This document shows, piece after piece, positions 7,264 to 15,836 of a stretch of 64,000 nt of DNA. Source of the DNA: JAGHKQ01 sp041920565 (lineage in GTDB: Bacteria > Bacillota > Bacilli > Bacillales > Bacillaceae_G); NCBI GenBank assembly GCA_041920565.1, contig JBHGXS010000052.1, positions 1 through 64,000 on the forward strand. The letters are read 5' to 3'. Made by a program: the position numbers and the translations under genes. The notes under the pieces are model-generated. The model ran no database searches, had not been told where the DNA came from, and saw only the letters and a program-made list of their open reading frames with translations. Position 1 is the stretch's first letter. Every line of letters starts with the position of its first letter.

Positions 7264-7950
7264 ATGGAATTATTTTCAGCAGAATTTTTAACTGCGCTTC
7301 TATCCATTATTATCATCGATCTTGTGTTGGCAGGGGATAACGCCATTGTTATCGGTCTTGCGGCAAGAAAGCTGCCAAAGGATCAACAAAAGAAAGCGAT
7401 TATTTGGGGAACTGTCGGAGCTATCATCATTCGTGCTTTAGCTACTTTGGCTGTCGTTTGGTTACTGAAGATTCCAGGGCTTTTGCTTGTAGGCGGAATC
7501 CTGTTAATTTGGATTGCGTATAAGCTGTTAGTGGATGAAAAAGGACACGATATGAAAGCGGGCAACACATTTTGGGAAGCCATTCGCACGATTATTATTG
7601 CAGATGCGTTAATGGGCTTAGATAATGTGCTGGCAGTTGCAGGAGCGGCACACGGCAGCTTCTTGTTAGTGGTATTAGGTTTGATAGTTTCCGTACCAAT
7701 TATGGTTTGGGGGAGCCAACTGATTTTAAAAGGGGTAGACCGTTTTCCTTGGATTATTAACGTTGGCGCAGGTATCCTTGCTTGGACGGCTTCAAAAATG
7801 ATTGTGGATGAACCATTTTTACAAGCATATTTTGAAAACCCTGTAGTAAAATACGGCTTTGAATTTTTAGTGGTCCTTGGCGTCATTCTTTTCGGTTCTA
7901 GACATAAAGCGAAAGAATCAAAGAATGATTCCCTTAAAGGAGTGTCATAA
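7264..7950 (+). CDS. TerC-family manganese exporter
   Basis: This 228-residue integral membrane protein of about seven helices carries the TerC hallmarks IIDLVLAGDNAIVIGLAAR near residue 18 and ADALMGLDNVLAVAGAA near 115, whose paired aspartates and asparagines are thought to line the metal path. B. subtilis YceF and YkoY are homologues; TerC proteins help metallate exported enzymes or export Mn2+. Its position behind a Mn2+ riboswitch strongly supports a manganese role. A GGAGAG site precedes the ATG, and a terminator follows. Confidence 0.9.
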   Translation: MELFSAEFLTALLSIIIIDLVLAGDNAIVIGLAARKLPKDQQKKAIIWGTVGAIIIRALATLAVVWLLKIPGLLLVGGILLIWIAYKLLVDEKGHDMKAGNTFWEAIRTIIIADALMGLDNVLAVAGAAHGSFLLVVLGLIVSVPIMVWGSQLILKGVDRFPWIINVGAGILAWTASKMIVDEPFLQAYFENPVVKYGFEFLVVLGVILFGSRHKAKESKNDSLKGVS

Positions 7951-7958
7951 ATAGAATT

Positions 7959-7997
7959 AAAGGAAGTGCAAGTAAGGTAACTGGCGCTTCCTTTTCT
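7959..7997 (+). terminator. Terminator of the DUF1232-DedA-TerC operon
   Basis: AAGGAAGTGC (7960-7969) pairs with GCGCTTCCTT (7984-7993) with one G-U pair, followed by TTCTT. Confidence 0.6.
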
Positions 7998-8040
7998 TAT
8001 CAATTTCGAGTTGCTTACTAATAATATTTTTACGGATGCT

Positions 8041-8922
8041 TCATTGGTTGCTAATTTGAAAAACATCCTGTTCCGTTTGATATACCACACTGGATGTTGG
8101 CATACGCACTCGATTTTCATAGAATACAGTCATTAACTCAAACCTGACATTGCGCGAAGTTTCAAAATAATATTCCGGTTTTACCAAGCCTACAATACAA
8201 AATTCATATCCAACAAATTTAAGGCTTGGATTTAAGTCTGTAATGCCCAAATATTTGAATTCTTCTTCTGGTGTTCCATCCTCTAGCCTTAATAGACTTT
8301 GTCCGTACTTTTCATTGCATGTGCTGCATACTATTTCTAACAATTCCTTAATTCGTCGAGGGTCCTCATAGTAACTCACAGTGATTCGCTCAATAACACG
8401 CATTTTACCTTTATTATAATTTTGAATGGTTCTTATTTCTCCATGGGGAAGAGTGAGAAGTTTTCCAGACCATTCACGAATCTGCATAAAACGTATTCCA
8501 ATTTCTTCAATTGTACCTGAATTTGTCCCGTTAAATGTAACAAAATCACCTACGCGAAATTCTCTATCAGACAATCTGATGAAACCTAATAAGATGTCTT
8601 TTAACATCTGTTGTGCAGCGAATCCTAAAATGACACCGGCAATCCCTGCACCTGCAAGAATCCCTTTAATATCTACAAATTGCCCTATTAAGTATATGAT
8701 AATGATTGTAGCGCTTCCATATCTTAAAGACGAACGGATGACACCTTGTATAGTCTTTTCAACTTCCTCATTAAAAAAATCCGACTTTTTGAAAAACCAA
8801 TCAACAGTACGATTTATCAGGAAGGAAACAGTAGATAGGAGTAAGACTAAAAGCGTAAACCGCAAAATTAAGAACTTTTCTATGTATCCTAAAATTTCTT
8901 CAGTATAAGTTAGAAAACTCAT
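8041..8922 (-). CDS. MscS-type small-conductance mechanosensitive channel
   Basis: This 293-residue protein has three N-terminal membrane helices (about 20-115). The third contains the glycine/alanine-rich pore pattern GILAGAGIAGVILGFAAQQM. The MscS beta-domain follows with DFVTFNGTNSGTIEEIGIRF and IREWSGKLLTLPHGEI, then an alpha/beta C-terminal domain. It would release solutes on hypo-osmotic shock. The start is ATG at 8920-8922 with GGAGG eight bases upstream; the frame extends 24 codons further up without a better site. It resembles B. subtilis YkuT/YhdY-type channels and stands alone. Confidence 0.87.
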   Translation of the reverse strand: MSFLTYTEEILGYIEKFLILRFTLLVLLLSTVSFLINRTVDWFFKKSDFFNEEVEKTIQGVIRSSLRYGSATIIIIYLIGQFVDIKGILAGAGIAGVILGFAAQQMLKDILLGFIRLSDREFRVGDFVTFNGTNSGTIEEIGIRFMQIREWSGKLLTLPHGEIRTIQNYNKGKMRVIERITVSYYEDPRRIKELLEIVCSTCNEKYGQSLLRLEDGTPEEEFKYLGITDLNPSLKFVGYEFCIVGLVKPEYYFETSRNVRFELMTVFYENRVRMPTSSVVYQTEQDVFQISNQ

Positions 8923-9252
8923 GTTTGCACCTCCATTTTCTCTCTGTTTCAGAAAAAATACCTTTTTAAAAGCAATTATAAAAAATAAGGCCATCTTTTG
9001 TATTTGAGGACTTTATTATTTTCTACGAGCTACTTGAATTCGTCAATAACATTAGATTTATTGATATCCGGGAGCAGAGATTGCAAGGATGTTCCTCTCC
9101 TTTCGTTTACGTATAGGGTTTCAAAAAAGATGGTTCTCATTCTTTTTTGAGCAGGATAGGGAAATATTGTGAAGAATCGGTTAGAAGGAAAAAACGAACA
9201 CTACATACAAGAAATTCATTGCATAATGATTGGTTTTAAGGGAGACGATAGC

Positions 9253-10053
9253 ATGTTATTTTATTTGGAGCTCGTTATTATTTTATTGAGCACAAAGCTG
9301 GCTGGTGATATCAGCGTCCGTCTCGGTCAGCCGGCGGTGCTTGGCAAATTGATCGTCGGGATTGTGATTGGCCCTGCGGTGTTTGGGCTCGTTGAAACGT
9401 CTGAACTGATAGATGAGTTAAGCGAAATTGGAGTTTTATTATTAATGTTTATAGCTGGCTTAGAGACTGATTTAGAGGAATTGAATAAAAATCGCAATGC
9501 ATCGTTTGCTGTTGCAATCGGCGGAATTATTCTTCCGTTTTTAGGTGGATATATCGTTGGTTTGCTTCTTGGAATGGCCCAGGATAAAGCTGCTTTTCTG
9601 GGACTATTGCTTTGCGTCACTTCCGTAAGTATTTCCGTCCAAACGATTCGCGATTTAGGGAAGATGAATACAAGAGAAAGCACGACAGTTCTTGGGGCAG
9701 CGGTATTTGATGATGTGCTGGTCGTGATTTTACTGGCTTTTGCGATGAGCTTTCTTGGCACACAAGGTGTGAATGTAACTGTCATTATAGTAAAGAAGCT
9801 TGTTTTCTTTGTCACTATTGTTCTTATTGGATGGAAGGTTGTTCCAATTATTATGCGCTGGCTGTCGCCGCTTCGCGTAACAGAATCTATCGTAAGTGCA
9901 GCATTGATTATTTGCTTTTCATTAGCTTATTACGGGGAAGTGATAGGAATCGCAGACATTATTGGAGCATTTGCGGCAGGAATTGCTGTTTCTCAAACCA
10001 ATTATAAGCATGAAGTAGAGAAAAAATTCTCTCCATCTTCTTTCGTGTATTAA
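9253..10053 (+). pseudogene. CPA2-type cation:proton antiporter, C-terminally truncated
   Basis: The 266-residue product carries about eight to nine membrane helices of the Kef/NhaS3-type exchanger fold: RLGQPAVLGKLIVGIVIGP, LFIAGLE-type LLLMFIAGLETDLEEL, and AVFDDVLVVILLAFAMSF with the paired aspartates. Homologues are usually about 385 residues. Here the sequence ends just after AGIAVSQTNYKHEVEKK with an unrelated SPSSFVY tail, so the last three or so helices of the core are absent and downstream sequence does not resume in another frame. The ATG at 9253 after AAGGGAGACGATAGC is preferred. Probably inactive. Confidence 0.7.
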
Positions 10054-10121
10054 TGAATTGTTCTTTTTATTTATTTAATGGTATGATTTTTTCAGTATAA
10101 GCCTAAGGGAGGCAAGCACCA

Positions 10122-10976
10122 TTGAAGCATTTGTCAATTTTATCAAAGATTAAAAATAATATGGAACAGTTCACACACGCTGAGAAAAAAGTAGCGGCAT
10201 ATATTATGGAACATGCAGAGCTGGTTCCGAACATGACGACAAAGGACATTTCCAAAAATTCCGGAGCGAGTGAAGCAAGTGTCGTTCGTTTTTGCAAGAC
10301 AATCGGGATCGGCAGCTTTAAATCGTTTAAATTGGCGCTCGTTCGCGATTTAACAGTAGCGGATATGAATATCAATGACTTTTCTGTTATCGATAAAAAG
10401 GATACGCCCTTTGATTTATTCAATAAAGTTACATATGTAAATAAAGCGGCTATTGAAGCGACTGTTTCCACGTTAGATAAAAAAGAGCTGGAGAAAGCGA
10501 CAGAAGCTCTTTTAGGAGCGAAGAAAATTTTATTTTACGGAGTAGGGGGCTCAGCTGCTTCTGCGGTAGACGCAGCGTATAAATTTACAAAGCTTGGCTA
10601 TCCGTCCATGCTATCTTTAGATTTTCATATGATGCTCCCTATGGTCGCTAACTTGCGAAAAGGAGATGTGTTGGTAGCCATTTCTACATCAGGTCAGACG
10701 AAAGATATATTAGAGCTTGTCAGATTTGCCAAGAAAAAGGAAGCAACCATCATTGCCATTACAAAACTGGACCGATCTCCTCTGTATAAGGAGGCGGATA
10801 TTCGCTTATGTACACCGGACGTCGAGCAAGACTACCGCGTGGGAAGTATTGCTTCAAAAATTGCTCAATTAAATATTATTGATGCGCTTTATTTGATTAT
10901 ATTCAATAAAATCGGAGGAAGTGTAATTGAGCAATTCCATGAAACACGTGAAGAAGTAGTAAGGCTGAGACGGTAA
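10122..10976 (+). CDS. murR: MurR/RpiR-family transcriptional regulator
   Basis: This 284-residue regulator has an N-terminal RpiR helix-turn-helix (about 1-77: FTHAEKKVAAYIMEHAE and TTKDISKNSGASEASVVRFCKTIG) and a C-terminal SIS sugar-phosphate isomerase domain (about 105-260: ILFYGVGGSAASAVDA and VLVAISTSGQTKDILELV). SIS domains of this group bind sugar phosphates; with murQ next door the ligand is probably N-acetylmuramate 6-phosphate. The start is TTG after AAGGGAGG. Two candidate operators lie downstream, flanking the murQ promoter. No murP permease gene is in the window. Confidence 0.85.
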   Translation: MKHLSILSKIKNNMEQFTHAEKKVAAYIMEHAELVPNMTTKDISKNSGASEASVVRFCKTIGIGSFKSFKLALVRDLTVADMNINDFSVIDKKDTPFDLFNKVTYVNKAAIEATVSTLDKKELEKATEALLGAKKILFYGVGGSAASAVDAAYKFTKLGYPSMLSLDFHMMLPMVANLRKGDVLVAISTSGQTKDILELVRFAKKKEATIIAITKLDRSPLYKEADIRLCTPDVEQDYRVGSIASKIAQLNIIDALYLIIFNKIGGSVIEQFHETREEVVRLRR

Positions 10977-10980
10977 TTTT

Positions 10981-10993
10981 GAAATTTTGTTTC
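10981..10993. promoter_or_regulatory. Candidate MurR operator 1
   Basis: GAAATTTTGTTTC is an imperfect inverted repeat (one mismatch) just upstream of the murQ promoter and resembles the copy at 11048-11060. Confidence 0.4.
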
Positions 10994-11011
10994 ATCATAA
11001 CCCTGTTTATG

Positions 11012-11039
11012 TTGACTTTTTATTTCTTGATGGTAAAAT
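11012..11039 (+). promoter_or_regulatory. Promoter of murQ
   Basis: TTGACT (11012-11017) and TAAAAT (11034-11039) are separated by 16 bases, placing the start near 11046. Confidence 0.6.
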
Positions 11040-11047
11040 AAAAATAC

Positions 11048-11060
11048 GAAATAAAATTTC
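11048..11060. promoter_or_regulatory. Candidate MurR operator 2
   Basis: GAAATAAAATTTC is a perfect GAAAT/ATTTC inverted repeat with a 3-base centre at the predicted murQ transcription start. Together with the copy at 10981 it flanks the promoter, suiting repression by a dimeric or tetrameric RpiR protein. Confidence 0.5.
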
Positions 11061-11083
11061 AAAAAATTGAAGTAGGTGACAGC

Positions 11084-11968
11084 ATGCTCGATCATTTGTC
11101 TACTGAACGTCGAAACGAACGAACGATGAATTTGGATGAAATGACTACAAAAGAAATTTTGCAAGCGATGAATGAAGAAGATCGAACCGTTCCTATATCT
11201 GTTTCAAAGGAAATTGAACATATTGAAGCTATTGTGCAAAAAGTAATTGCTTCTTTCAAAAAAGGCGGCCGTCTCATTTATGTAGGAGCCGGCACAAGCG
11301 GGCGACTAGGCATTTTAGATGCAGTAGAATGCCCGCCGACATTCGGTACGGACAAGGAGATGGTACAGGGCTTAATAGCGGGCGGATTGGAAGCGTTTAT
11401 GGTTGCGGTTGAAGGTGCAGAGGATAATGAATCCTTGGCTGTCGAAGACTTAAAAGCAATTAATCTCACAAATAACGATACTGTAATCGGGATTGCCGCA
11501 AGCGGCAGAACTCCATACGTGATTGGCGCTCTGCAGTATGCGAAGCAAGTAGGGGCAAGCACTGGAAGCATTGCCTGCAATAAAAATGCAGAAATCAGCA
11601 AATATGCCGAAATAAGCGTTGAGATAGAAACAGGAGCAGAGATATTGACCGGTTCTACACGTTTAAAAGCCGGAACCGCTCAAAAGCTTGTATTGAACAT
11701 GATTTCAACGGCTTCCATGATCGGTATCGGCAAAGTATATAAAAATCTGATGGTAGATGTGCAATCTACGAACCTGAAGCTGATTGAACGTTCAAAACGC
11801 ATCATTATGCAAGCTGCAGACGTAGATTACGAAACAGCGGAAAAATATTACGAAGCAGCCAACCGAAATGTAAAGGCGGCTATTGTCATGATTTTGGTCG
11901 GATGCGATTATAACGCTGCTTTGCAAAAGCTCGAAGATGGAGACGGATTTGTTCGCAAGACAATTTAA
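11084..11968 (+). CDS. murQ: N-acetylmuramic acid 6-phosphate etherase
   Basis: This 294-residue cytosolic enzyme cleaves the lactyl ether of MurNAc-6-P to give GlcNAc-6-P and D-lactate in cell-wall recycling. It has one SIS domain with IYVGAGTSGRLGILDAVECP (catalytic glutamate), IGIAASGRTPYVIGAL and SIACN, and the C-terminal helical bundle. N-terminal LSTERRNERTMNLDEMT is the family start. Length matches B. subtilis MurQ (about 304). It follows murR by 107 bases but has its own promoter. The MurP transporter that would supply its substrate is not nearby. Confidence 0.95.
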   Translation: MLDHLSTERRNERTMNLDEMTTKEILQAMNEEDRTVPISVSKEIEHIEAIVQKVIASFKKGGRLIYVGAGTSGRLGILDAVECPPTFGTDKEMVQGLIAGGLEAFMVAVEGAEDNESLAVEDLKAINLTNNDTVIGIAASGRTPYVIGALQYAKQVGASTGSIACNKNAEISKYAEISVEIETGAEILTGSTRLKAGTAQKLVLNMISTASMIGIGKVYKNLMVDVQSTNLKLIERSKRIIMQAADVDYETAEKYYEAANRNVKAAIVMILVGCDYNAALQKLEDGDGFVRKTI

Positions 11969-11982
11969 TGATTTTTTATGAA

Positions 11983-12016
11983 AAGAAGAAAGAGGAAGCC
12001 CTCTTTCTTCTTTTTT
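11983..12016 (+). terminator. Terminator after murQ
   Basis: A 13-bp stem pairs AAGAAGAAAGAGG with CCTCTTTCTTCTT around a 4-base loop, followed by TTTT. Confidence 0.85.
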
Positions 12017-12124
12017 GCAGTAATAGGGAGTTTCAGTAAAGGATAACGAAGGAGGAGCGGCATAGCCGTACCTCTTTTTTATGGTAAAATAATCTTATAT
12101 TGATTAAGAAGGGGAGAGATTTAC

Positions 12125-12457
12125 ATGCCTCAGTTGTTAATTCGCGGCATTACACCGGAACAAGTGTGTGAAATCAGCGAAAAGCTTGTTGCGGAGCTGG
12201 CTGATATTTGTGAATGCGGCACTGACAATTTCATGCTGGAATGTGTACATACGACCTCTGTTTTTGGAGGGAAGGCCGTTCCATCTTATCCGTTCATTGA
12301 AGTAGGATGGTTTGAAAGAGGACAAGAGACACGGAATCAATTTGCCAAAGCGGTAGCCAAGCACGTAATGTCCCTTGGCATTCCGGAAGTGGAAATTGCG
12401 TTTACGACTTATCGTGAAGACAGCTATTATCTAAATGGAGATCGATGCTTTGAATGA
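12125..12457 (+). CDS. DUF1904 family protein
   Basis: This 110-residue protein matches DUF1904: MPQLLIRGITPEQVCEIS at the start, FMLECVHTTSVF in the middle and the end PEVEIAFTTYREDSYYLNG. The arrangement suggests a tautomerase-like fold, with a proline following the initial methionine, but no reaction has been shown. The ATG follows AAGGGGAGAG. It is a single gene with its own terminator, between murQ and a DegV gene. Confidence 0.8.
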   Translation: MPQLLIRGITPEQVCEISEKLVAELADICECGTDNFMLECVHTTSVFGGKAVPSYPFIEVGWFERGQETRNQFAKAVAKHVMSLGIPEVEIAFTTYREDSYYLNGDRCFE

Positions 12458-12458
12458 G

Positions 12459-12486
12459 CCTGCTAATGCAGGTTTTTTCTTTTTTA
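12459..12486 (+). terminator. Terminator after DUF1904 gene
   Basis: CCTGC-TAAT-GCAGG is followed directly by TTTTTTCTTTTTT, which also overlaps the stop region. Confidence 0.85.
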
Positions 12487-12616
12487 GGACATTACATATT
12501 CAGTTGAGACGGTGCATATGTAGTTGGGGGAAAAATTTTTCGTTGGCAATGGTATATTTATGTAGTAACCTATATAAGTAATTATTAGTACCTAGTATAA
12601 AAATAGAGGAGAAGAT

Positions 12617-13471
12617 ATGAAAAGTAAAATTGCTTGGGTTACCGATAGTACAGCTTATATTACAGAAGAACTGCAGAATAATCCTGATGTATTTGTCATG
12701 CCTTTGTCTATTATTTTTGGGGAACAAATCTATGAAGATGGCATTACAATAAGCGAAACTACATTGTATGAAAAGATAAAAGAAAACGAAGCATTGCCTA
12801 CCACGTCACAACCATCAATCGGCCGCTTTGTCGAACTATATGAAACTTTAAAAGAACAGTATGAAAAAGTAATTATGATTCACGTTTCCGGAGAGCTGAG
12901 CGGAACCATTTCATCAAGCAAGCAGGCTGCCGATTTAGCAGGGATCGATTATACCCTGATTGATTCTCGTTCCGTATCTTATGGGATTACGTATTTGCTG
13001 GAAGAGGGAATTTTGTTACAGGAACAAGGAAAAACGGCTGAAGACATTGCCTCTCATTTGGAAGCCATGATTCCAACATTGGAGAATTATATTTTAGTAG
13101 GAAGCCTGTCTCAATTACATAAAGGGGGCAGAGTAAGCAGCACTCAATTTTTTCTTGGCACACTTTTAAACATTAAGCCGATTTTGCAAATACGAGGCGG
13201 AACAATCGAAGTATATGATAAGGTCCGTTCAGAGAAAAAAGCAATGAAGCGAATTATGGAAGAATGCCGTGCGTCTATTGAAAGGAATAAAGTAGATAGA
13301 GTGGCGATTTTACATGGTAATCGGAGGATGGAAGCTGAGGAATGGAAAGAACAATTGCTTGCAATGTTTCCTTCCTTATTGGTTGACATCGCTCCGATTA
13401 CTTCCGCTATCAGTGTCCATGCAGGAGAAGGAACGATTGCTGTTCTTTGGTATAATAAAAAGTCCCGCTAG
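12617..13471 (+). CDS. DegV-family fatty-acid-binding protein
   Basis: This 284-residue protein is a DegV (FakB-like) fatty-acid carrier: VTDSTAYI at the N-terminus, LPTTSQPSIGRF, HVSGELSGTISSSKQAA, and DSRSVSYGITYLL are the lipid-binding motifs, with SLSQLHKGGRVS preceding the second domain. Such proteins present exogenous fatty acids to FakA kinase. The conserved late HAGEGTIAVLWY segment is intact. The ATG follows AGAGGAGAAGAT. Bacillus genomes carry several paralogues, and this one cannot be assigned to a named gene. Confidence 0.88.
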   Translation: MKSKIAWVTDSTAYITEELQNNPDVFVMPLSIIFGEQIYEDGITISETTLYEKIKENEALPTTSQPSIGRFVELYETLKEQYEKVIMIHVSGELSGTISSSKQAADLAGIDYTLIDSRSVSYGITYLLEEGILLQEQGKTAEDIASHLEAMIPTLENYILVGSLSQLHKGGRVSSTQFFLGTLLNIKPILQIRGGTIEVYDKVRSEKKAMKRIMEECRASIERNKVDRVAILHGNRRMEAEEWKEQLLAMFPSLLVDIAPITSAISVHAGEGTIAVLWYNKKSR

Positions 13472-13504
13472 AATTTGGAAGACAATCGAGTTACAAGCAT
13501 ATTA

Positions 13505-13533
13505 CAACAAAAAAGGCTGCCCATGCAGCCTTT
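13505..13533 (-). terminator. Terminator of the ArsB-like gene (possibly bidirectional)
   Basis: AAAGGCTGC (13512-13520) and GCAGCCTTT (13525-13533) form a perfect 9-bp stem. The minus-strand product ends in a long T run; on the plus strand it follows the DegV gene by about 40 bases. Confidence 0.75.
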
Positions 13534-14827
13534 AGAAAATAAGAAGCCAGAGATAGAGACCGACTAGTGTGATGAATAAAGCCGGAACTGTCAGCAAAAA
13601 GCCAGTTTTAAAATAATATCCCCATGTGATGCGGATGCTTTTTTGCGACAAAACATGCAGCCACAGTAAAGTAGCTAAAGAGCCGATAGGAGTAATCTTC
13701 GGGCCTAAATCCGAGCCGATGACGTTTGCGTAAATGAGCCCATCCCGAATTACGCCTGTTGTTTCTGTATCGGCAATGGCCAATGCCCCGATCATTACGG
13801 TAGGCAAGTTGTTCATAATCGAAGAAAGAACAGCAGAAATAAATCCCATAGAAACCGTACCGACAAATAATCCTTTATTTGCCGCCATCTGAATAACATC
13901 AGCCAATATGGCAGTTAGACCCACATTGCGCAATCCATACACTACAACATACATACCGATGGAGAAAAAAACAATCGTCCACGGTGCATTCTTCATAATA
14001 TGCTTAGTATCAATAACCGGACTTTTACGTCCCATGAAAAGAAACACAATAGCGGTGGCTCCAGCGATAATGGAGACGGGAAGATGCAGAAATTCGCTTA
14101 TAAAGTAACCAAAAAGCAGTATGCTTAGAACTGTCCAAGACAGACGAAACATTTTTTCGTCCTTAATAGCTGCCTGCGGTTGTTTTACATCAGCTAATTC
14201 GTACCTGGCGGGAATTTGCTTTCGGTAAAATAAGTACAGTACAAGCAAACTGCCGCCTAAAGCAAATAAGTTTGGCACAACCATTTTGAAAGCATACTCT
14301 GCAAATCCAATTCCGAAGTAATCAGCTGATACAATGTTGACCAAGTTGCTGATGACAAATGGAAGAGAGGTTGTATCTGCAATAAAGCCGCTCGCCATAA
14401 TAAAAGGAAGAATCATTTTATCATCAAATTTCAAAGCACGTACTATAGCTAGGACAATCGGCGTCAAAATCAGCGCTGCTCCGTCATTGGCAAACAATGC
14501 GGACACGAGAGAGCCAAGCAATGCAATAAATAGAAACAGCTTCATTCCGCTGCCTTCGGCAAATCGAGCCATATAGAGAGCAGACCATTCAAAAAAGCCG
14601 ATTTCATCTAATATAAGAGAAATAATAATAAGTGCGACAAATGTTAATGTTGCGTTCCATACGATGCTTGTTACATCAACAACATCTTTTATTGAAACAA
14701 CCCCTGCCAACAGCGCTAATAAAGCTCCTCCGCAAGCGGAATAACCGATAGACAAGTTTTTCGGCTGCCAAATGACGAAGGTTAAAGTCAGCAAAAAGAT
14801 AAGGGATGCGATGACAACTGAAGACAC
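13532..14827 (-). CDS. ArsB/NhaD-type arsenite or anion permease
   Basis: This 431-residue protein has about eleven to twelve membrane helices of the ArsB/NhaD (IT) superfamily, with FANDGAALILTPIVLAIVRA and ASGFIADTTSLPFVISNLVN as the substrate-loop motifs and a second half-repeat containing SSIMNNLPTVMIGALAI and NVIGSDLGPKITPIGSLATL. These motifs match ArsB arsenite pumps. No arsR or arsC is adjacent, so the substrate is unproven. GTG at 14825-14827 has GGAGGG seven bases before it; an ATG 24 bases upstream lies before that site and is rejected. Confidence 0.85.
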   Translation of the reverse strand: MSSVVIASLIFLLTLTFVIWQPKNLSIGYSACGGALLALLAGVVSIKDVVDVTSIVWNATLTFVALIIISLILDEIGFFEWSALYMARFAEGSGMKLFLFIALLGSLVSALFANDGAALILTPIVLAIVRALKFDDKMILPFIMASGFIADTTSLPFVISNLVNIVSADYFGIGFAEYAFKMVVPNLFALGGSLLVLYLFYRKQIPARYELADVKQPQAAIKDEKMFRLSWTVLSILLFGYFISEFLHLPVSIIAGATAIVFLFMGRKSPVIDTKHIMKNAPWTIVFFSIGMYVVVYGLRNVGLTAILADVIQMAANKGLFVGTVSMGFISAVLSSIMNNLPTVMIGALAIADTETTGVIRDGLIYANVIGSDLGPKITPIGSLATLLWLHVLSQKSIRITWGYYFKTGFLLTVPALFITLVGLYLWLLIF

Positions 14828-14917
14828 ATTCGAACCCTCCGATGAAGTCAAAATACATACTTACGCATTATATAACAGATATATAAAAGGCGTAAATACA
14901 TTAGAATGAATGCGACT

Positions 14918-15702
14918 TCAAAAAATCAGTTTTTTCGGGACGATGGTGTAAATATACAAAACAGTAAAAGTTGTTCCAATGAAAAATGCTGCAAGAAATA
15001 TACCCTTCGCAACAACTGCCAACATTGCGGCAAAAATAGTATTTTCTATAAGTATTAAGAAATATAACAGCAGCAAAAAGGATTGCTTTCGTTCTTGTAA
15101 GGAAAGAGGATATAAATCCATAGTGATCTTTCCGTGAAAATGTTTCCATAGCGGAACGAGCTGAAAAGCGGTCATGAAGAGCAACAGAATTGCTACTATC
15201 ATTTTACTGTAATTTCCCGGAACATAGTATAAAAGGGCAACTCCGATTATAACAAGCCGTATATACAATAATAAGTAATCGTTCGCTCTAATGAAAGATA
15301 GGCTGTATGCATAGAGAAAAGGTGATGTAGCCAACATGCTGACCGGCATGCTTATCACTTTTCGTGGTTTCACTTTTTATTTACTTGAGGAACGTCCATA
15401 AATAAATTTACAAAGCGATAAAATGACATGTCCATCTCTTTTTCACGAGCAATCAGCCATTCCAAATAGAGAAAGTTTCGATTTATTTTTCTATAGAATA
15501 CTGTTGTTCCAATTATAAGGATAAATAATACCATCAACAATGCGAGAGCGTTGCTGATATGCCTCTTTAGTTTAATAAATAAACTGAAAATAATATAAAA
15601 AAAGAATTGACAGAATAGTTCGTTTAATAATACAATTAAACATGTAAAAATATGTAAAGGAGGGTTACGTGATGATTGTAATAAGAAAAGCAAGAATCGC
15701 AA
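14918..15702 (-). pseudogene. EcsB/YthQ-like ABC permease, frameshifted and N-terminally truncated
   Basis: Two overlapping minus-strand frames join into one EcsB-like sequence. The first ends in YRFVNLFMDVPQVNKK and the second continues VKPRKVISM to YLLLYIRLVIIG. The intact EcsB at 53708 has YRVANMFTDVPALKARVKRRK and YLGVYTRLIVIG at the same places, as well as QLVSLWKHHQSK opposite QLVPLWKHFHGK. The frames switch at AATAAAAAGTGAAA (about 15370), so one or two bases have been lost or gained in an A run. The N-terminal third and any partner ATPase gene are missing. It is a dead paralogue, perhaps of the ythPQ type. Confidence 0.75.
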
Positions 15703-15758
15703 TGCAAGGATGCAACCGCATATTCATACACGTAACCAACGAGGGAGAACCTGTATAA
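15672..15758 (+). CDS. 28-residue leader peptide of the bmrCD operon
   Basis: ATG at 15672, with an in-frame GTG one codon earlier, follows AAAGGAGGG by 7 bases and opens a frame of 28 codons that begins MIVIRKARIAMQGC and ends HVTNEGEPV, stop TAA. The peptide is basic at its N-terminus and has no membrane segment. It sits immediately before an intrinsic terminator and its codons contain the CACGTAACC switch sequence. It is analogous in position to B. subtilis BmrB. Probably its translation, not the peptide, matters. Confidence 0.6.
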   Translation: MIVIRKARIAMQGCNRIFIHVTNEGEPV

Positions 15759-15797
15759 TAGTCTCTGCCTGTAAGCTCGGAATTTATAGGGATATCT

Positions 15798-15836
15798 GCG
15801 CCTTGTTACGTGTGTGTTCGTAATAGGCGCTTTTTT
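15798..15836 (+). terminator. Attenuator terminator in the bmrCD leader
   Basis: GCGCCT (15798-15803) pairs with AGGCGC (15825-15830), extended by TTACG with CGTAA, followed by TTTTTT. It lies 40 bases after the leader stop and more than 200 before bmrC. Confidence 0.75.

Noticed and set aside
7383..8120. 245-codon minus-strand frame opposite terC
   Set aside because: Shadow of the TerC coding sequence; no start signal and no family match.
15662..15836. Known metabolite riboswitch (SAM, cobalamin, ydaO, T-box) upstream of bmrC
   Set aside because: No conserved cores of these classes are present; the pairing is fully explained by the leader-peptide attenuator.
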